Notes: a model not told the origin generated them from the letters alone. A stretch of DNA of 64,000 nucleotides from Sva-07 sp963728195 (GCA_963728195.1 CAVSIX010000001.1:1-64000); one strand, 5' to 3'. Positions 11,066-19,438 are shown, numbered from the stretch's first letter. Numbers and translations are program-made.

Positions 11066-11379
11066 CGAGCGAGCATTGTCGCACGCACACCCCCCGATCA
11101 GACGGCAGCGCTCCCCGCCGTTGCGATGAGCGAGGCGCCGGTATGTGGTCGGTTCGCTCATCGGTGGGGGTGAGTGTGTGGGTTGCGATGAGCGGGGCGC
11201 CGGTATGTGGTCGGTTCGCTCATCGGTGGGGGTGAGTCCGGACGAGGGTCGGGGACTGTGACAGCCCCTCTGTACAGTGCGACGTACGACCTGGCGCATC
11301 GCCGGGTCGGGGTCGTGGGGCCCCGTCGCCCCTCCTCGCTGTTCCCGGCGGTTCGCCGCGTCGTCCCGAGGAGGTTCGC
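11066..11379. other. 314-nt divergent intergenic region
   Basis: This gap lies between a minus-strand lipoprotein and comM. It contains a tandem pair of family II inverted repeats (11125-11162, 11187-11224), about 140 nt without a recognisable element, and the comM ribosome-binding site GAGGAGG at 11368-11374. I found no convincing small gene or LexA box. Confidence 0.6.
11125..11224. repeat. Tandem pair of 38-nt inverted repeats, family II (copies a and b)
   Basis: Copies occupy 11125-11162 and 11187-11224, a 62-nt period. Each has GATGAGCG(A/G) and TTCGCTCATC arms around CGCCGGTATGTGGTCGG, followed by GGTGGGGGTGAG. The two copies are nearly identical to each other. Confidence 0.9.
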
Positions 11380-12903
11380 ATGTTCGCATCCGTCCCATCT
11401 GCGGTGCTCTTCTGCGCAGAAGGGCACCTGATCCACGTCGAGGTCCAGGTGTCCGCCGGACTCCCCGGATTCAGCCTCGTCGGCCTGCCCGACACGTCGA
11501 TCCGCGAATCACGCGATCGCGCCCGCGCCGCCGTGCTCAGCAGCGGCGTCCCATGGCCGAAACACAAGATCACCGTGAACCTGGCGCCCTCCGGCGACCG
11601 CAAAGCCGGGTCGGGCCTCGACCTGGCGATCGCCGTCGGCGTGCTTGCGGCGAGCGACGTCATCCCGCCCGAGACGATCGAGGGGCTCGCGTTCATCGGA
11701 GAACTCGGCCTCGACGGATCGCTGCGGCCCGTCAACGGCGTCGCACCGATGGTCGGTGCGCTCGGCGAACGAGACGTGGTCGTCCCGATCGCCAGCGCAA
11801 CCGAGGCGCACGTCGTCGCGCTCGGCAGGGTCCGGCTCATCGCGAACCTCACCGAGCTGATCGAGGTGCTCCTCGGCGAGGCACCCTGGCCCGACCACGA
11901 CCCCTCGCCGCGCTCCGACCCCGTCCGCCGCCCGCCGCCGGACCTCGCCGACGTGCAAGGCCAGCCGATCGCCCGACACGCGCTGGAGATCGCAGCTGCT
12001 GGAGCGCATCACACGCTGTTCATCGGTCCGCCGGGCGCCGGCAAGACGATGCTCGCTTCGCGATTGCCGGGGCTGCTTCCCCCGCTCGAACGCGACCGTG
12101 CGCTCGAGGTCACGATGGTCCACTCGGCGTCGGGGATCGCGCTGCCGCCGGGCGGCCTCGTGTCCGAGCCGCCGTTCCGTGCGCCCCATCACACGTCGTC
12201 GCAGATCTCGCTCGTCGGCGGCGGATCGCAGGTGATCCGGCCCGGGGAAGTCTCGATCGCACACGGCGGCGTGCTGTTCATGGACGAGCTGGCGGAGTTC
12301 GCACCGTCGGTGCTCGACGGGCTGCGTCAACCGTTGGAGTCCCACGTGGTGCAGGTCAATCGTTCGGAGATCCGCGCCGTCCTACCCGCCGACTTCCTGT
12401 TGGTCGCCGCCATGAACCCGTGTCCGTGCGGGGGAGGCGCTCCCGGCGCGTGCGTCTGCGGCGACGCCGTGCTGCACCGCTATGCGCGTCGGGTCTCGGG
12501 ACCGTTGCTGGACCGTTTCGACCTGCGGGTACCGGTACACCGACCTGCCGTCGACGACCTGCTGGTCAACGCACCAGGGGAGAGCTCGGCGGTCGTCGCT
12601 GCCCGGGTGCGCACCGCCCGCCAGCTCGCCGTGCAGCGCCAAGGTTGCCTCAACGGTGCGCTCCAGGCCGGACGCCTCGACGACGTCGCCCGGCTCGATG
12701 CTGCGTCGATGGCGCTCCTGCGCCACGAGCTGGAACACGACCGCCTGAGCGGCCGCGGCTACCACCGCATCAGGCGGGTGGCGCGCACGATCGCCGACCT
12801 GCGAGAGCATCTGGAGCCGACCGTCGACGAGTGCGATGTCGCCATGGCATTGCGGTTCCGAGCCACGTTCGCCCGGTCCCTGCCGACCGGGAGGGTGGCA
12901 TGA
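11380..12903 (+). CDS. comM: YifB/ComM family Mg-chelatase-like AAA+ ATPase
   Basis: A 507-residue protein. The N-terminal ChlI-like domain (about 20-165) is typical of YifB/ComM (GLPGFSLVGLPDTSIRESRD). The AAA+ domain has Walker A GPPGAGKT at 216-223, the PFRAPHHT motif, Walker B VLFMDEL and the MNPCPCG motif, followed by a C-terminal Mg-chelatase lid. ComM is a hexameric helicase that aids branch migration during natural transformation. The start has a strong GAGGAGG site, and the gene overlaps dprA by 4 nt (ATGA). Placement with dprA and xerC fits a DNA-processing operon. Confidence 0.93.
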   Translation: MFASVPSAVLFCAEGHLIHVEVQVSAGLPGFSLVGLPDTSIRESRDRARAAVLSSGVPWPKHKITVNLAPSGDRKAGSGLDLAIAVGVLAASDVIPPETIEGLAFIGELGLDGSLRPVNGVAPMVGALGERDVVVPIASATEAHVVALGRVRLIANLTELIEVLLGEAPWPDHDPSPRSDPVRRPPPDLADVQGQPIARHALEIAAAGAHHTLFIGPPGAGKTMLASRLPGLLPPLERDRALEVTMVHSASGIALPPGGLVSEPPFRAPHHTSSQISLVGGGSQVIRPGEVSIAHGGVLFMDELAEFAPSVLDGLRQPLESHVVQVNRSEIRAVLPADFLLVAAMNPCPCGGGAPGACVCGDAVLHRYARRVSGPLLDRFDLRVPVHRPAVDDLLVNAPGESSAVVAARVRTARQLAVQRQGCLNGALQAGRLDDVARLDAASMALLRHELEHDRLSGRGYHRIRRVARTIADLREHLEPTVDECDVAMALRFRATFARSLPTGRVA

Positions 12904-14024
12904 CGCCGCCGGCGGCGTTCGTCGCGGCCCTCGCCGGATTCGAGCGGATGACCACCAACCGCCTGTCGGGACTGCTCGCCCACCGATCACCCGAAGAGGC
13001 GTTTGCGATCGCCACCGGTGGCTGGCCGCCACCCGAACCGTTCGCCACGCTGTTCACCCGCGAGCCCGACCTGCTCGCGGCCTGGCGGCGTTCGGGTGGC
13101 CATCGCCCGCCCGAGCAGATGTGGAACCAGTGCGTGGCCGCCGGAGTCCGTGTCATCGTTGCCGGAGACGCCGACTACCCGATGTCGTTGCTCGACGACC
13201 CGCGGCGCCCGGCTGCACTCTTCGTGCGCGGCGACATCGGCGTGCTCGACGGGCGCCGCGTGGGCATCGTCGGCACACGTAACGCCACCCAACGCGGCCG
13301 CGAGACGGCCGCCCGCTTCGGCTACGAGCTCGCCGACGAAGGCGTCGTCGTCGTGTCGGGCCTGGCCAAGGGCATCGACGGTGCTGCGCATCGTGGTGCA
13401 CTCGCGGTCGAAGGATCGCATCCCGTCGCCGTGGTCGGTACCGGTCCAGACCGGCCGTATCCGGCCCAGCATGCCCAGCTCTGGGAGGCGGTGGCCGCGC
13501 GTGGTGCCGTCATTTCCGAGTGGCCGCCGGGAACCGCCCCGGACGCCTTCCGCTTCCCGCTGCGCAACCGGATCCTCGCGGCTCTGGTCGAGGTGCTCGT
13601 CGTCGTCGAGAGCCGCGAGCGCGGCGGCAGCTTGATCACGGCGCGCGAGGCGGCCGAGCGCGGCGTCGACGTGATGGCCGTCCCCGGAGCGATCCAGAGC
13701 CGCGCGGCGCTCGGAACGAACAAGTTGCTGTGCGATGGCGCCTCGCCGGCCACCGAGACCGCCGACGTGTTGATGGCATTGGGCCTCGACCGGCGTCGGG
13801 CAGGACGCAGCCGACACGATCCCCGGGCGCTGCCGCGCCGCGACGACCGCCGACTGATCGACGCCTGTCGAAGCGCACCTCGCACGCTCGAAGACCTGTC
13901 GGCCGGCTGCGGCGCCTCGCTCGTCGACACCGCACTCGCCGTCGCCCGCCTCGAACATGCGGGCTGGCTACGCGAAACGGCCGGCTGGTTCGAGGCCGTC
14001 GACGACTGGGCCGACCTCGCATGA
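12900..14024 (+). CDS. dprA: DNA-processing protein A
   Basis: A 374-residue DprA/Smf protein. The Rossmann-like core starts at GVRVIVAGDADYPMSLLDDP and carries GIVGTRNATQRG, VVSGLAKGIDGAAHRGAL, RFPLRNRILAAL and SRERGGSLITAREAAERG. An N-terminal helical (SAM-like) extension and a C-terminal winged-helix DML1-like domain (RTLEDLSAGCG...) flank it. DprA protects incoming single-stranded DNA and loads RecA. The ATG overlaps the comM stop (ATGA), indicating translational coupling. Confidence 0.93.
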   Translation: MTPPAAFVAALAGFERMTTNRLSGLLAHRSPEEAFAIATGGWPPPEPFATLFTREPDLLAAWRRSGGHRPPEQMWNQCVAAGVRVIVAGDADYPMSLLDDPRRPAALFVRGDIGVLDGRRVGIVGTRNATQRGRETAARFGYELADEGVVVVSGLAKGIDGAAHRGALAVEGSHPVAVVGTGPDRPYPAQHAQLWEAVAARGAVISEWPPGTAPDAFRFPLRNRILAALVEVLVVVESRERGGSLITAREAAERGVDVMAVPGAIQSRAALGTNKLLCDGASPATETADVLMALGLDRRRAGRSRHDPRALPRRDDRRLIDACRSAPRTLEDLSAGCGASLVDTALAVARLEHAGWLRETAGWFEAVDDWADLA

Positions 14025-14116
14025 GGCGGCCATCGTGGGGTGCACAGCGAGGGGTCCGCTGCGCTGCTGGAACATGGGTCGGCCTCCCATCCACGCCGTG
14101 GCTGCCCCGTGGGCAA

Positions 14117-14122
14117 TACCAT
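14117..14122 (+). promoter_or_regulatory. Candidate -10 hexamer, internal promoter for xerC
   Basis: TACCAT lies 7 nt before GTG 14130. This supports that start and a promoter inside the comM-whiG block. Confidence 0.45.
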
Positions 14123-14129
14123 CGTCGCC

Positions 14130-15002
14130 GTGGACCCCTGGCGCATCGACGACTTCGCGCAGGCGCTCACGTCGTTGTCGGACAACACCGTGGCGGCCTA
14201 CACCTCCGACGTGCGCTCGTTCGCGGCATGGTGCGCCCGCAGCGACCTGCTCGAACCGGGCGCAGTCAAACGAACCACGGTGCGTCGGTATCTGGCTCAT
14301 CTCACGACCCGCCAGTTCGCCCGTCGGTCGATCGCACGCAAGACGGCGGCCATCCGTCGCTACTACCGCTGGCTCGTCGCCAGTGGTCTCGTCGAGGTCG
14401 ATCCGACGAGCGGCGTGTCGGTGTCCGCCGGTGGCGGCCGTTTGCCGCGAGTTCTCGATCAGCGCGAACTCGATGGCTTGCTCGACGGACCTGGCAAGGA
14501 GGACGAGCCGGACTGGCGCCGCCGGCGCGACGACGCAGTGCTCGAGTTGCTGTACGGCTCGGGGTTGCGTGTCGGCGAGCTCTGCGCTTTGCAGGTGTCG
14601 TCGGTCTCGGTCGCGAACGACGTCGCCACGGTGTGGGGAAAGGGCTCCAAGGAGCGGCGCGTCCCGATCAGCGAGCCGGCCGTCGTGGCGCTGCGACGCT
14701 GGCTGGCGATCCGCCACGACGTGCTTCCGCCCGAAGCGGGCGACGTGCTCTTCGGCAACGAGCGCGGTCGGCCGTTGACGCCGCGCGACGTTCGACGCAT
14801 CGTCGATCGTCGGTCGCCGAGCCCGACGCATCCGCACGCACTTCGTCACACCTTCGCCACGCACCTCCTCGATGGTGGTGCCGACCTCCGAGCGGTCCAG
14901 GAACTGCTCGGCCACACCGATGTGGCGACCACCCAGCGATACACCCACGTCAGCCGCGAACGCCTGTCGGCTGCCTACCGCGAGGCCCACCCCAGAGCAT
15001 GA
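14130..15002 (+). CDS. xerC: Tyrosine site-specific recombinase XerC
   Basis: A 290-residue tyrosine recombinase, the normal XerC length from this start. The SAM-like core-binding domain (residues 1-85) precedes the catalytic domain, with Arg in GSGLRVGEL, Lys in GKGSKERRVP, HALRHTFATHLL, LLGHTDVATTQ and the nucleophile in QRYTHV. It would resolve chromosome dimers at dif with XerD. GTG 14130 is preferred over GTG 14040 because a TAnnnT hexamer sits 7 nt upstream and the extra 30 residues are not domain-like. It overlaps the next gene by ATGA. The position between dprA and the rpsB block matches Mycobacterium. Confidence 0.92.
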   Translation: MDPWRIDDFAQALTSLSDNTVAAYTSDVRSFAAWCARSDLLEPGAVKRTTVRRYLAHLTTRQFARRSIARKTAAIRRYYRWLVASGLVEVDPTSGVSVSAGGGRLPRVLDQRELDGLLDGPGKEDEPDWRRRRDDAVLELLYGSGLRVGELCALQVSSVSVANDVATVWGKGSKERRVPISEPAVVALRRWLAIRHDVLPPEAGDVLFGNERGRPLTPRDVRRIVDRRSPSPTHPHALRHTFATHLLDGGADLRAVQELLGHTDVATTQRYTHVSRERLSAAYREAHPRA

Positions 15003-15760
15003 GCATCGTTCCCGAAGACGCCGACCTCCAGATGCAGTGGACCCGGTGGTTGAACCGCCGGAACTCGGCTGCGCGAGATCACCTGATCGTCCATTATTCG
15101 CCGTTGGTCAAGTTCGTCGCCGGCCGTGTCGGCGCCGGCCTGCCGTCGAGCGTCGATCCGGGCGATCTGGTGAGTTCGGGGGTGTTCGGGCTGATCGATG
15201 CCATCGAACGGTTCGACCCGGAGCGGGGCGTGAAGTTCGAGACGTTCGCCGTGCCGCGCATCCGTGGCGCGGTGTACGACGGCCTGCGCAAACTCGACTG
15301 GGTGCCGCGTTCGATCCGCAGCCGGGCGCGCAGCGTCGAGAAGGCGATCTCCGAACTCGAACACAAAGAAGGCCGGGCACCGACCGACGAGGAACTGGCC
15401 GCCCATCTGCACATCTCCACCGACGAACTCACCCGCTGGTTGGCGGCGATCGCGAGCACCACGGTCGGCCCGCTCGACCGGGCCATCGCCGCCGGTGCAG
15501 AGCCAGCCGCACTCGACGGTCCGGGATCGGGCTCGCCGTCGGCGGTCGTCGAGGACCACGAACTCGGCCAGATCATGCGGGCGGAGATCAAGAAGCTGCC
15601 CGAGCGCGAGAAGCTCGTGTTGTCGCTCTACTACGACGAGGGCCTGACCCTCGCCGAGATCGGACAGGTCCTCGGCGTCACCGAGAGCCGTGTCTCGCAG
15701 ATCCACACCAAGTCGGTGCTCCACCTGCGCTCGCGCCTGTCGGCCGCCGGCGTCGGCTGA
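14999..15760 (+). CDS. whiG: RNA polymerase sigma factor, WhiG/FliA family
   Basis: A 253-residue sigma-28-type factor. Region 2 includes HYSPLVKFVAGRVGAGLP, DLVSSGVFGLIDAIERFDPE and KFETFAVPRIRGAVYDGLRK; region 3 contains DWVPRSIRSRARSVEKAI; region 4 ends GLTLAEIGQVLGVTESRVSQ. In Streptomyces the orthologue WhiG sits between xerC and rpsB and starts sporulation; in motile actinobacteria FliA drives flagellar genes. No flagellar or sporulation genes are in this window, so its regulon is unknown. The ATG overlaps the xerC stop. Confidence 0.88.
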   Translation: MSIVPEDADLQMQWTRWLNRRNSAARDHLIVHYSPLVKFVAGRVGAGLPSSVDPGDLVSSGVFGLIDAIERFDPERGVKFETFAVPRIRGAVYDGLRKLDWVPRSIRSRARSVEKAISELEHKEGRAPTDEELAAHLHISTDELTRWLAAIASTTVGPLDRAIAAGAEPAALDGPGSGSPSAVVEDHELGQIMRAEIKKLPEREKLVLSLYYDEGLTLAEIGQVLGVTESRVSQIHTKSVLHLRSRLSAAGVG

Positions 15761-15811
15761 TCACACCCGGCGGGGTTTCCTCGCCCAGGTGTCGCAGGAC
15801 CACGAAGGGCA

Positions 15812-15876
15812 TTTGGGACCCATCTCGGCGCATCAGCGCCCTCCGTCAGCTCTCGGCTCGGCCGAGAAGTCCCGAA
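15812..15876 (+). promoter_or_regulatory. Possible structured 5' leader (three-way junction) upstream of the M23-like gene
   Basis: TTTGGGAC (15812-15819) can pair with GTCCCGAA (15869-15876), one G-U included. It encloses two perfect hairpins: GGCGC-ATCA-GCGCC (15827-15840) and TCTCGGC-TCG-GCCGAGA (15851-15867). The structure ends 9 nt before the start codon and overlaps the putative ribosome-binding site GAAGGGG. Actinobacterial cell-wall hydrolase genes often have c-di-AMP riboswitches, but I could not match this sequence to that consensus. Confidence 0.4.
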
Positions 15877-15885
15877 GGGGTGCTC

Positions 15886-16428
15886 ATGTCCGCACACGTT
15901 GGTACGGCGCGGGGTCGTCGCCTGCTCGTCGCCGTCGGTCTGTCGCTGCTCGCCCTGATCGTCGATCTCTCGGCGGCTCGCACCGCTCACGCCGCACCGT
16001 GCTGGTACCCGCCGGTCGTCGGTGAGGTCACCGATCCCTATCGCGAGCCGCCGTGCCGGTGGTGCGCCGGCAACCGGGGGATCGACTACCGCATCGATGG
16101 CGATGTCGGCGTCCGGGCTGCGGCGACGGGAACCGTCGTGTTCGTCGGCACGGTCGTCGACGTGCGCTACGTGGTGATCGAGGTGGCGTCACGCTGGCGC
16201 CTCACCTACGGCCGGCTCACCTCGACGCCACTCGAGCTCGGCGACACCGTCCTCGCTGACGGCATCGTCGGGCGGGCGTCCGACACCTTCTTCTTCGGCC
16301 TGCGCATCGGCGACGACTACGCCGATCCGGCACCGTTCATCGGGGCGCTACGCGCCAGGCCACGCCTGATTCCGCTCGACGGCACGCCGCCTCGTCCGGC
16401 GCCACCGGCGCGTCCCCGCTGCACGTAG
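15886..16428 (+). CDS. Secreted M23/LytM-like protein with degenerate metal site
   Basis: A 180-residue exported protein with a signal peptide ending TAHAAPCW near residue 35. The rest follows the M23 lysostaphin-type fold (GEVTDPYREPP, AGNRGIDYRIDGDVGVRAAA, GTVVFVGTVVDVRYVVIEV, RLTYGRL, ADGIVGRASDTFFFGLRIG, YADPAPFI). The zinc ligands are replaced: GNRGID where active enzymes have H-x-G-x-D, TYGRL for YxHL, and FFGLRIG for HLHFE. It is therefore probably a non-catalytic LytM protein, like EnvC/NlpD-type activators. The location just before rpsB matches the M23 gene of mycobacteria. A Cys pair (PCWY, PPCRWC) is notable. Confidence 0.75.
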   Translation: MSAHVGTARGRRLLVAVGLSLLALIVDLSAARTAHAAPCWYPPVVGEVTDPYREPPCRWCAGNRGIDYRIDGDVGVRAAATGTVVFVGTVVDVRYVVIEVASRWRLTYGRLTSTPLELGDTVLADGIVGRASDTFFFGLRIGDDYADPAPFIGALRARPRLIPLDGTPPRPAPPARPRCT

Positions 16429-16523
16429 GTGACGTGGCAACCGCCCGATAGCATCGCCGAGGTCGATTCACCCGGATCGGCCGCTGTTCGCAGCGACGTC
16501 TCACCGTCCCCTCGGTCCACTGC

Positions 16524-16549
16524 GGTCGCTCTCGCCGAGAGCGCCGACC
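16524..16549 (+). promoter_or_regulatory. Hairpin in the rpsB leader
   Basis: GGTC-GCTCTC-GCC-GAGAGC-GCC-GACC folds into a two-part stem 32 nt before the rpsB start. It may be a regulatory leader or a terminator of upstream transcription. rpsB leaders are autoregulatory in other bacteria, but this fold is not identified. Confidence 0.35.
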
Positions 16550-16580
16550 GGCGGGATCAACCGCAACAAGGAGAACCATC

Positions 16581-17669
16581 ATGGCCGTCATCACCATGCG
16601 GCAAATGCTCGAGGCCGGAGCCCACTTCGGTCACCAGACCCGTCGGTGGAACCCGAAGATGAAGCGATTCATCTTCGGCGAGCGCAACGGCATCTACATC
16701 ATCGACCTCGAGCAGACGCTCGGTCGGGTGGAGACCGCCTACGGTTTCGTGCGCGATCTCGTCGCCGGTGGCGGCACGATCCTGTTCGTCGGCACCAAGA
16801 AGCAGGCCCAGGACCCCGTCAAGAGCTATGCCGACAAGTGCGGCATGCCCTACGTCAACGAGCGCTGGCTCGGCGGCATGCTGACGAACTTCGAGACGAT
16901 CTCCAAGCGGGTCAACAAGATGCTCGAGTACGAGCGCATGCAGGCCTCCGGCGAGTTCGACGCCATGATCAAGAAGGAAGCCCTTCTGCTCGATCGCGAG
17001 CTGACCAAGTTGCAGCGCAACCTCGGTGGTCTTCGCGGCATGAAGAAGGCGCCCGACGCGATCTTCGTGCTCGACACGAAGAAGGAGCACATCGCCGTCA
17101 CCGAGGCGAACAAGCTCGGCATCCCGGTGGTCGCCGTCGTCGACACCAACGTCGACCCAGAAGTGGTGCAGTACCCGATCCCCGGCAACGACGACGCCAT
17201 CCGCTCGAACAGCCTGTTCGCCCGGGTGATCGCCGACGCCGTCGAAGAGGGCCGCTTCATCGCCAACAAGCGCAACCCCGCCCCGGCGCCCGTCGCGGAG
17301 CGCACCCCCGAGCAGGAGGCCGAGTTCGCCGCTGCTCAGGCTGCGGCTCGTGACGCTGCGGCACAGGCGCAGGCCGATCGTGACGCCCGCCTCGCCGCCG
17401 CCAAGGCCGCTCCGGCCGCCGATCAGTCCGATGCGTCGGCCGACTCCAAGGCCGAGCCGGTTCCGGCATCGGTCCCCGAGGAGACCACGGGACCGGTCGC
17501 CAACACCGAGCAGCCCCAGCCGGCTGCCGAGCCGGAGGCACCGATCCCTGCGGGCGCCGACGCCCAGGACGACACCAAGGAGACCGTGATCCCCGAGGCG
17601 TCGCAGGACACCGCGGCGACGCCCGGTCAGAGCACCGACGAGAACACCGACGAGAAGACGGAGAGCTGA
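16581..17669 (+). CDS. rpsB: 30S ribosomal protein S2 with long C-terminal extension
   Basis: A 362-residue protein whose first ~235 residues are standard S2: MRQMLEAGAHFGHQTRRWNP, RNGIYIIDLEQTL, GTKKQAQDPV, NERWLGGMLTNF, DAIFVLDTKKEHIAVTEANK, PVVAVVDTNVDPE and PGNDDAIRSNSLF. S2 binds S1 and the 30S platform. The last ~125 residues are a disordered Ala/Glu/Pro tail (AAQAAARDAAAQAQAD and so on). S2 tails occur in actinobacteria, but this one is long. A clear AAGGAGAA ribosome-binding site precedes ATG 16581. The gene is followed 4 nt later by tsf. Confidence 0.97.
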   Translation: MAVITMRQMLEAGAHFGHQTRRWNPKMKRFIFGERNGIYIIDLEQTLGRVETAYGFVRDLVAGGGTILFVGTKKQAQDPVKSYADKCGMPYVNERWLGGMLTNFETISKRVNKMLEYERMQASGEFDAMIKKEALLLDRELTKLQRNLGGLRGMKKAPDAIFVLDTKKEHIAVTEANKLGIPVVAVVDTNVDPEVVQYPIPGNDDAIRSNSLFARVIADAVEEGRFIANKRNPAPAPVAERTPEQEAEFAAAQAAARDAAAQAQADRDARLAAAKAAPAADQSDASADSKAEPVPASVPEETTGPVANTEQPQPAAEPEAPIPAGADAQDDTKETVIPEASQDTAATPGQSTDENTDEKTES

Positions 17670-17673
17670 AGCC

Positions 17674-18462
17674 ATGTCATTCACCGCACAAGACGTCAAG
17701 GCCCTGCGCGAGTCGTCCGGCGCCGGGATGATGGACTGCAAGAAGGCCCTGCAGGAGAACGACGGCGACATGGAGGCGGCCAAGCAGTGGCTGCGTGAGA
17801 AGGGTCTCGCGGCGAGCGCCAAGCGTGAGGACCGCGACGCATCACAGGGTGTCGTCAGCATGGTGATCGACGGCAACGTCGGCGCCATCGTCGAGCTGAA
17901 GAGCGAGACCGACTTCGTCGCCGGCTCCGACCAGTTCAAGGCCGAGGCCGACGCACTCGCCGCCCTCGTCGCCGCCAAGGGTGTCGACGCCGTCAGCGAA
18001 CGCACCGCCGAACTCGAAGAGCTCAAGGTGACGCTGAAGGAGAACATCGGCCTGGGTGAGGTCAAGCGCATCGAGGCCGCCGAGGGCAACGTGATCGGCA
18101 GCTACCAGCACATCCAGGGTGGACGCGGCGTCAACGGCGTGCTTGTCGAGATCGCCAACGGCACCCCCGAGCTGGCACACGACGTCGCCGTACACATCGC
18201 CTTCGCCCGGCCGACGTACCTCAGCCGTGACGACGTCCCCGAAGACGTCGTCGCCTCCGAGCGCGCCACCCTCGAGACGATCAGCCGCAACGAAGGCAAG
18301 CCCGAAGCGGCGCTGCCGAAGATCGTCGAAGGTCGCATCAACGGCTTCTTCAAGGACGTCGCGCTGCTCGATCAGCCGTATGCGAAGGACGACAAGCAGT
18401 CGGTGAGCCAGTTCATCGGCGGCGCAACGATCGTCGACTTCGCCCAAGTCGAGATCGGCTGA
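17674..18462 (+). CDS. tsf: Translation elongation factor Ts
   Basis: A 262-residue EF-Ts, the nucleotide exchange factor for EF-Tu. The N-terminal UBA-like domain has VKALRESSGAGMMDCKKAL and AAKQWLREKGLAASAKREDR. The core contains AIVELKSETDFVAGSDQFK, the TDFVA motif that contacts EF-Tu, and HIAFARPTYL. The length is normal for actinobacteria. It is co-transcribed with rpsB, and a strong hairpin follows the stop. Confidence 0.97.
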   Translation: MSFTAQDVKALRESSGAGMMDCKKALQENDGDMEAAKQWLREKGLAASAKREDRDASQGVVSMVIDGNVGAIVELKSETDFVAGSDQFKAEADALAALVAAKGVDAVSERTAELEELKVTLKENIGLGEVKRIEAAEGNVIGSYQHIQGGRGVNGVLVEIANGTPELAHDVAVHIAFARPTYLSRDDVPEDVVASERATLETISRNEGKPEAALPKIVEGRINGFFKDVALLDQPYAKDDKQSVSQFIGGATIVDFAQVEIG

Positions 18463-18468
18463 TCACAC

Positions 18469-18492
18469 GGCCCCGGTCGCCCCGACCGGGCC
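18469..18492 (+). terminator. Hairpin after tsf, probable terminator
   Basis: GGCCCCGGTCG pairs with CGACCGGGCC around a CCC loop, starting 6 nt after the tsf stop. There is no T run, so termination efficiency is uncertain. Confidence 0.55.
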
Positions 18493-18499
18493 TCCCGAT

Positions 18500-18552
18500 C
18501 CGAAATGTCGCGGAATCGTTGCGCTTGGCGCAACATCCGCGGCATTTTTCGG
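18500..18552. repeat. Two-tier hairpin repeat, family III, copy 1
   Basis: The outer arms CCGAAA and TTTCGG and a second tier TGTCGCGGA/TCCGCGGCA enclose the inner hairpin GTTGCGC-TTG-GCGCAAC. The related copy at 47101-47155 keeps the architecture with different paired bases. It lies between tsf and pyrH. Confidence 0.75.
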
Positions 18553-18628
18553 TTGAGGGGGCGGACGACTCGCTGAATGGGGGCGGCATTTCCGGGCGGT
18601 TCGTCGGGCGCGGTACTGTCCAGGTCCG

Positions 18629-19387
18629 ATGACTGACCAGCCGATCCATCCCCGTGGAGGGCCGCGGCCCAGTTGGAAGCGGATCGTGTTCAAGCCGTCA
18701 GGCGAAGCACTCGCCGGTGAGTCCGGCAAGGGCCTCGACGGTGCGACGCTCGACGCAACCGCCCGCGACATCGTCGATCTGCGCCAGAACCTCGGCGTCG
18801 ACGTCGCCGTCGTCGTCGGGGGCGGCAACTTCTGGCGGGGCCGTACCGGGTCGCTCAGCGGCATGGATGCCACGCAGTCCGACCACATCGGCATGCTCGG
18901 CACCGTCATGAACGCCTTGGCGCTCCAGGACGCACTCGAGCGCCTCGGCCAGGACACCCGCGTGCAGTCGGCGATCGAGATGCCCCGGATCGCCGAGGCC
19001 TACATCCGTCGGCGAGCGGTGCGACACCTCGAGAAGGGCCGCGTCGTGATCTTCGCCGCCGGCACCGGCAACCCGTTCTTCACCACCGACACCGCCGCTG
19101 CGTTGCGCGCCGCCGAGATCGAGGCCGACGTCGTGATCAAGGGCACCCACTCGGGCGTCGACGGCGTCTACTCCGCCGACCCGCGCCACGACGCAACCGC
19201 GACGAAGTACGACGAGGTCGGCTACCTCGAGGTGATGACGAAGAACCTCAAGGTGATGGACGCGACCGCCATCGCGTTCTGCCGCGACAACGGCATCCCG
19301 ATCGTCGTGTTCGACATGTCGAAGCCGGGGTCGCTGCGCAGCATCGTGCAGGGTGGACACGAGGGAACCCTCGTCCACGAGGTCTGA
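18629..19387 (+). CDS. pyrH: Uridylate kinase
   Basis: A 252-residue UMP kinase of the amino-acid-kinase family: KRIVFKPSGEALAGESGKGL (phosphate-binding Lys and GE), VAVVVGGGNFWRG, DHIGMLGTVMNALALQDAL, GRVVIFAAGTGNPFFTTDTA, ADVVIKGTHSGVDGVY and MDATAIAFCRDNGIP. It phosphorylates UMP in pyrimidine synthesis. It heads the pyrH-frr-cdsA-dxr series conserved from actinobacteria to proteobacteria. The short N-terminal extension before WKRIVFK is common in actinobacterial PyrH. Confidence 0.96.
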   Translation: MTDQPIHPRGGPRPSWKRIVFKPSGEALAGESGKGLDGATLDATARDIVDLRQNLGVDVAVVVGGGNFWRGRTGSLSGMDATQSDHIGMLGTVMNALALQDALERLGQDTRVQSAIEMPRIAEAYIRRRAVRHLEKGRVVIFAAGTGNPFFTTDTAAALRAAEIEADVVIKGTHSGVDGVYSADPRHDATATKYDEVGYLEVMTKNLKVMDATAIAFCRDNGIPIVVFDMSKPGSLRSIVQGGHEGTLVHEV

Positions 19388-19425
19388 CCAGGAGTCGATG
19401 GTCTGGTCAGCGGGGTCGCTCTGGG

Positions 19426-19431
19426 TACGCT
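19426..19431 (+). promoter_or_regulatory. Candidate -10 hexamer, leaderless promoter of frr
   Basis: TACGCT lies 7 nt before GTG 19439. The GTG is not preceded by a Shine-Dalgarno sequence. Confidence 0.45.
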
Positions 19432-19438
19432 GGCTCCC

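Noticed and set aside
15781..15885. c-di-AMP (ydaO) riboswitch before the M23-like gene.
   Set aside because: A CCGTCAGCTC string recalls the conserved CCGTCAGCTAACC end, but the remaining consensus blocks (GGGGTGAATC and others) are missing.
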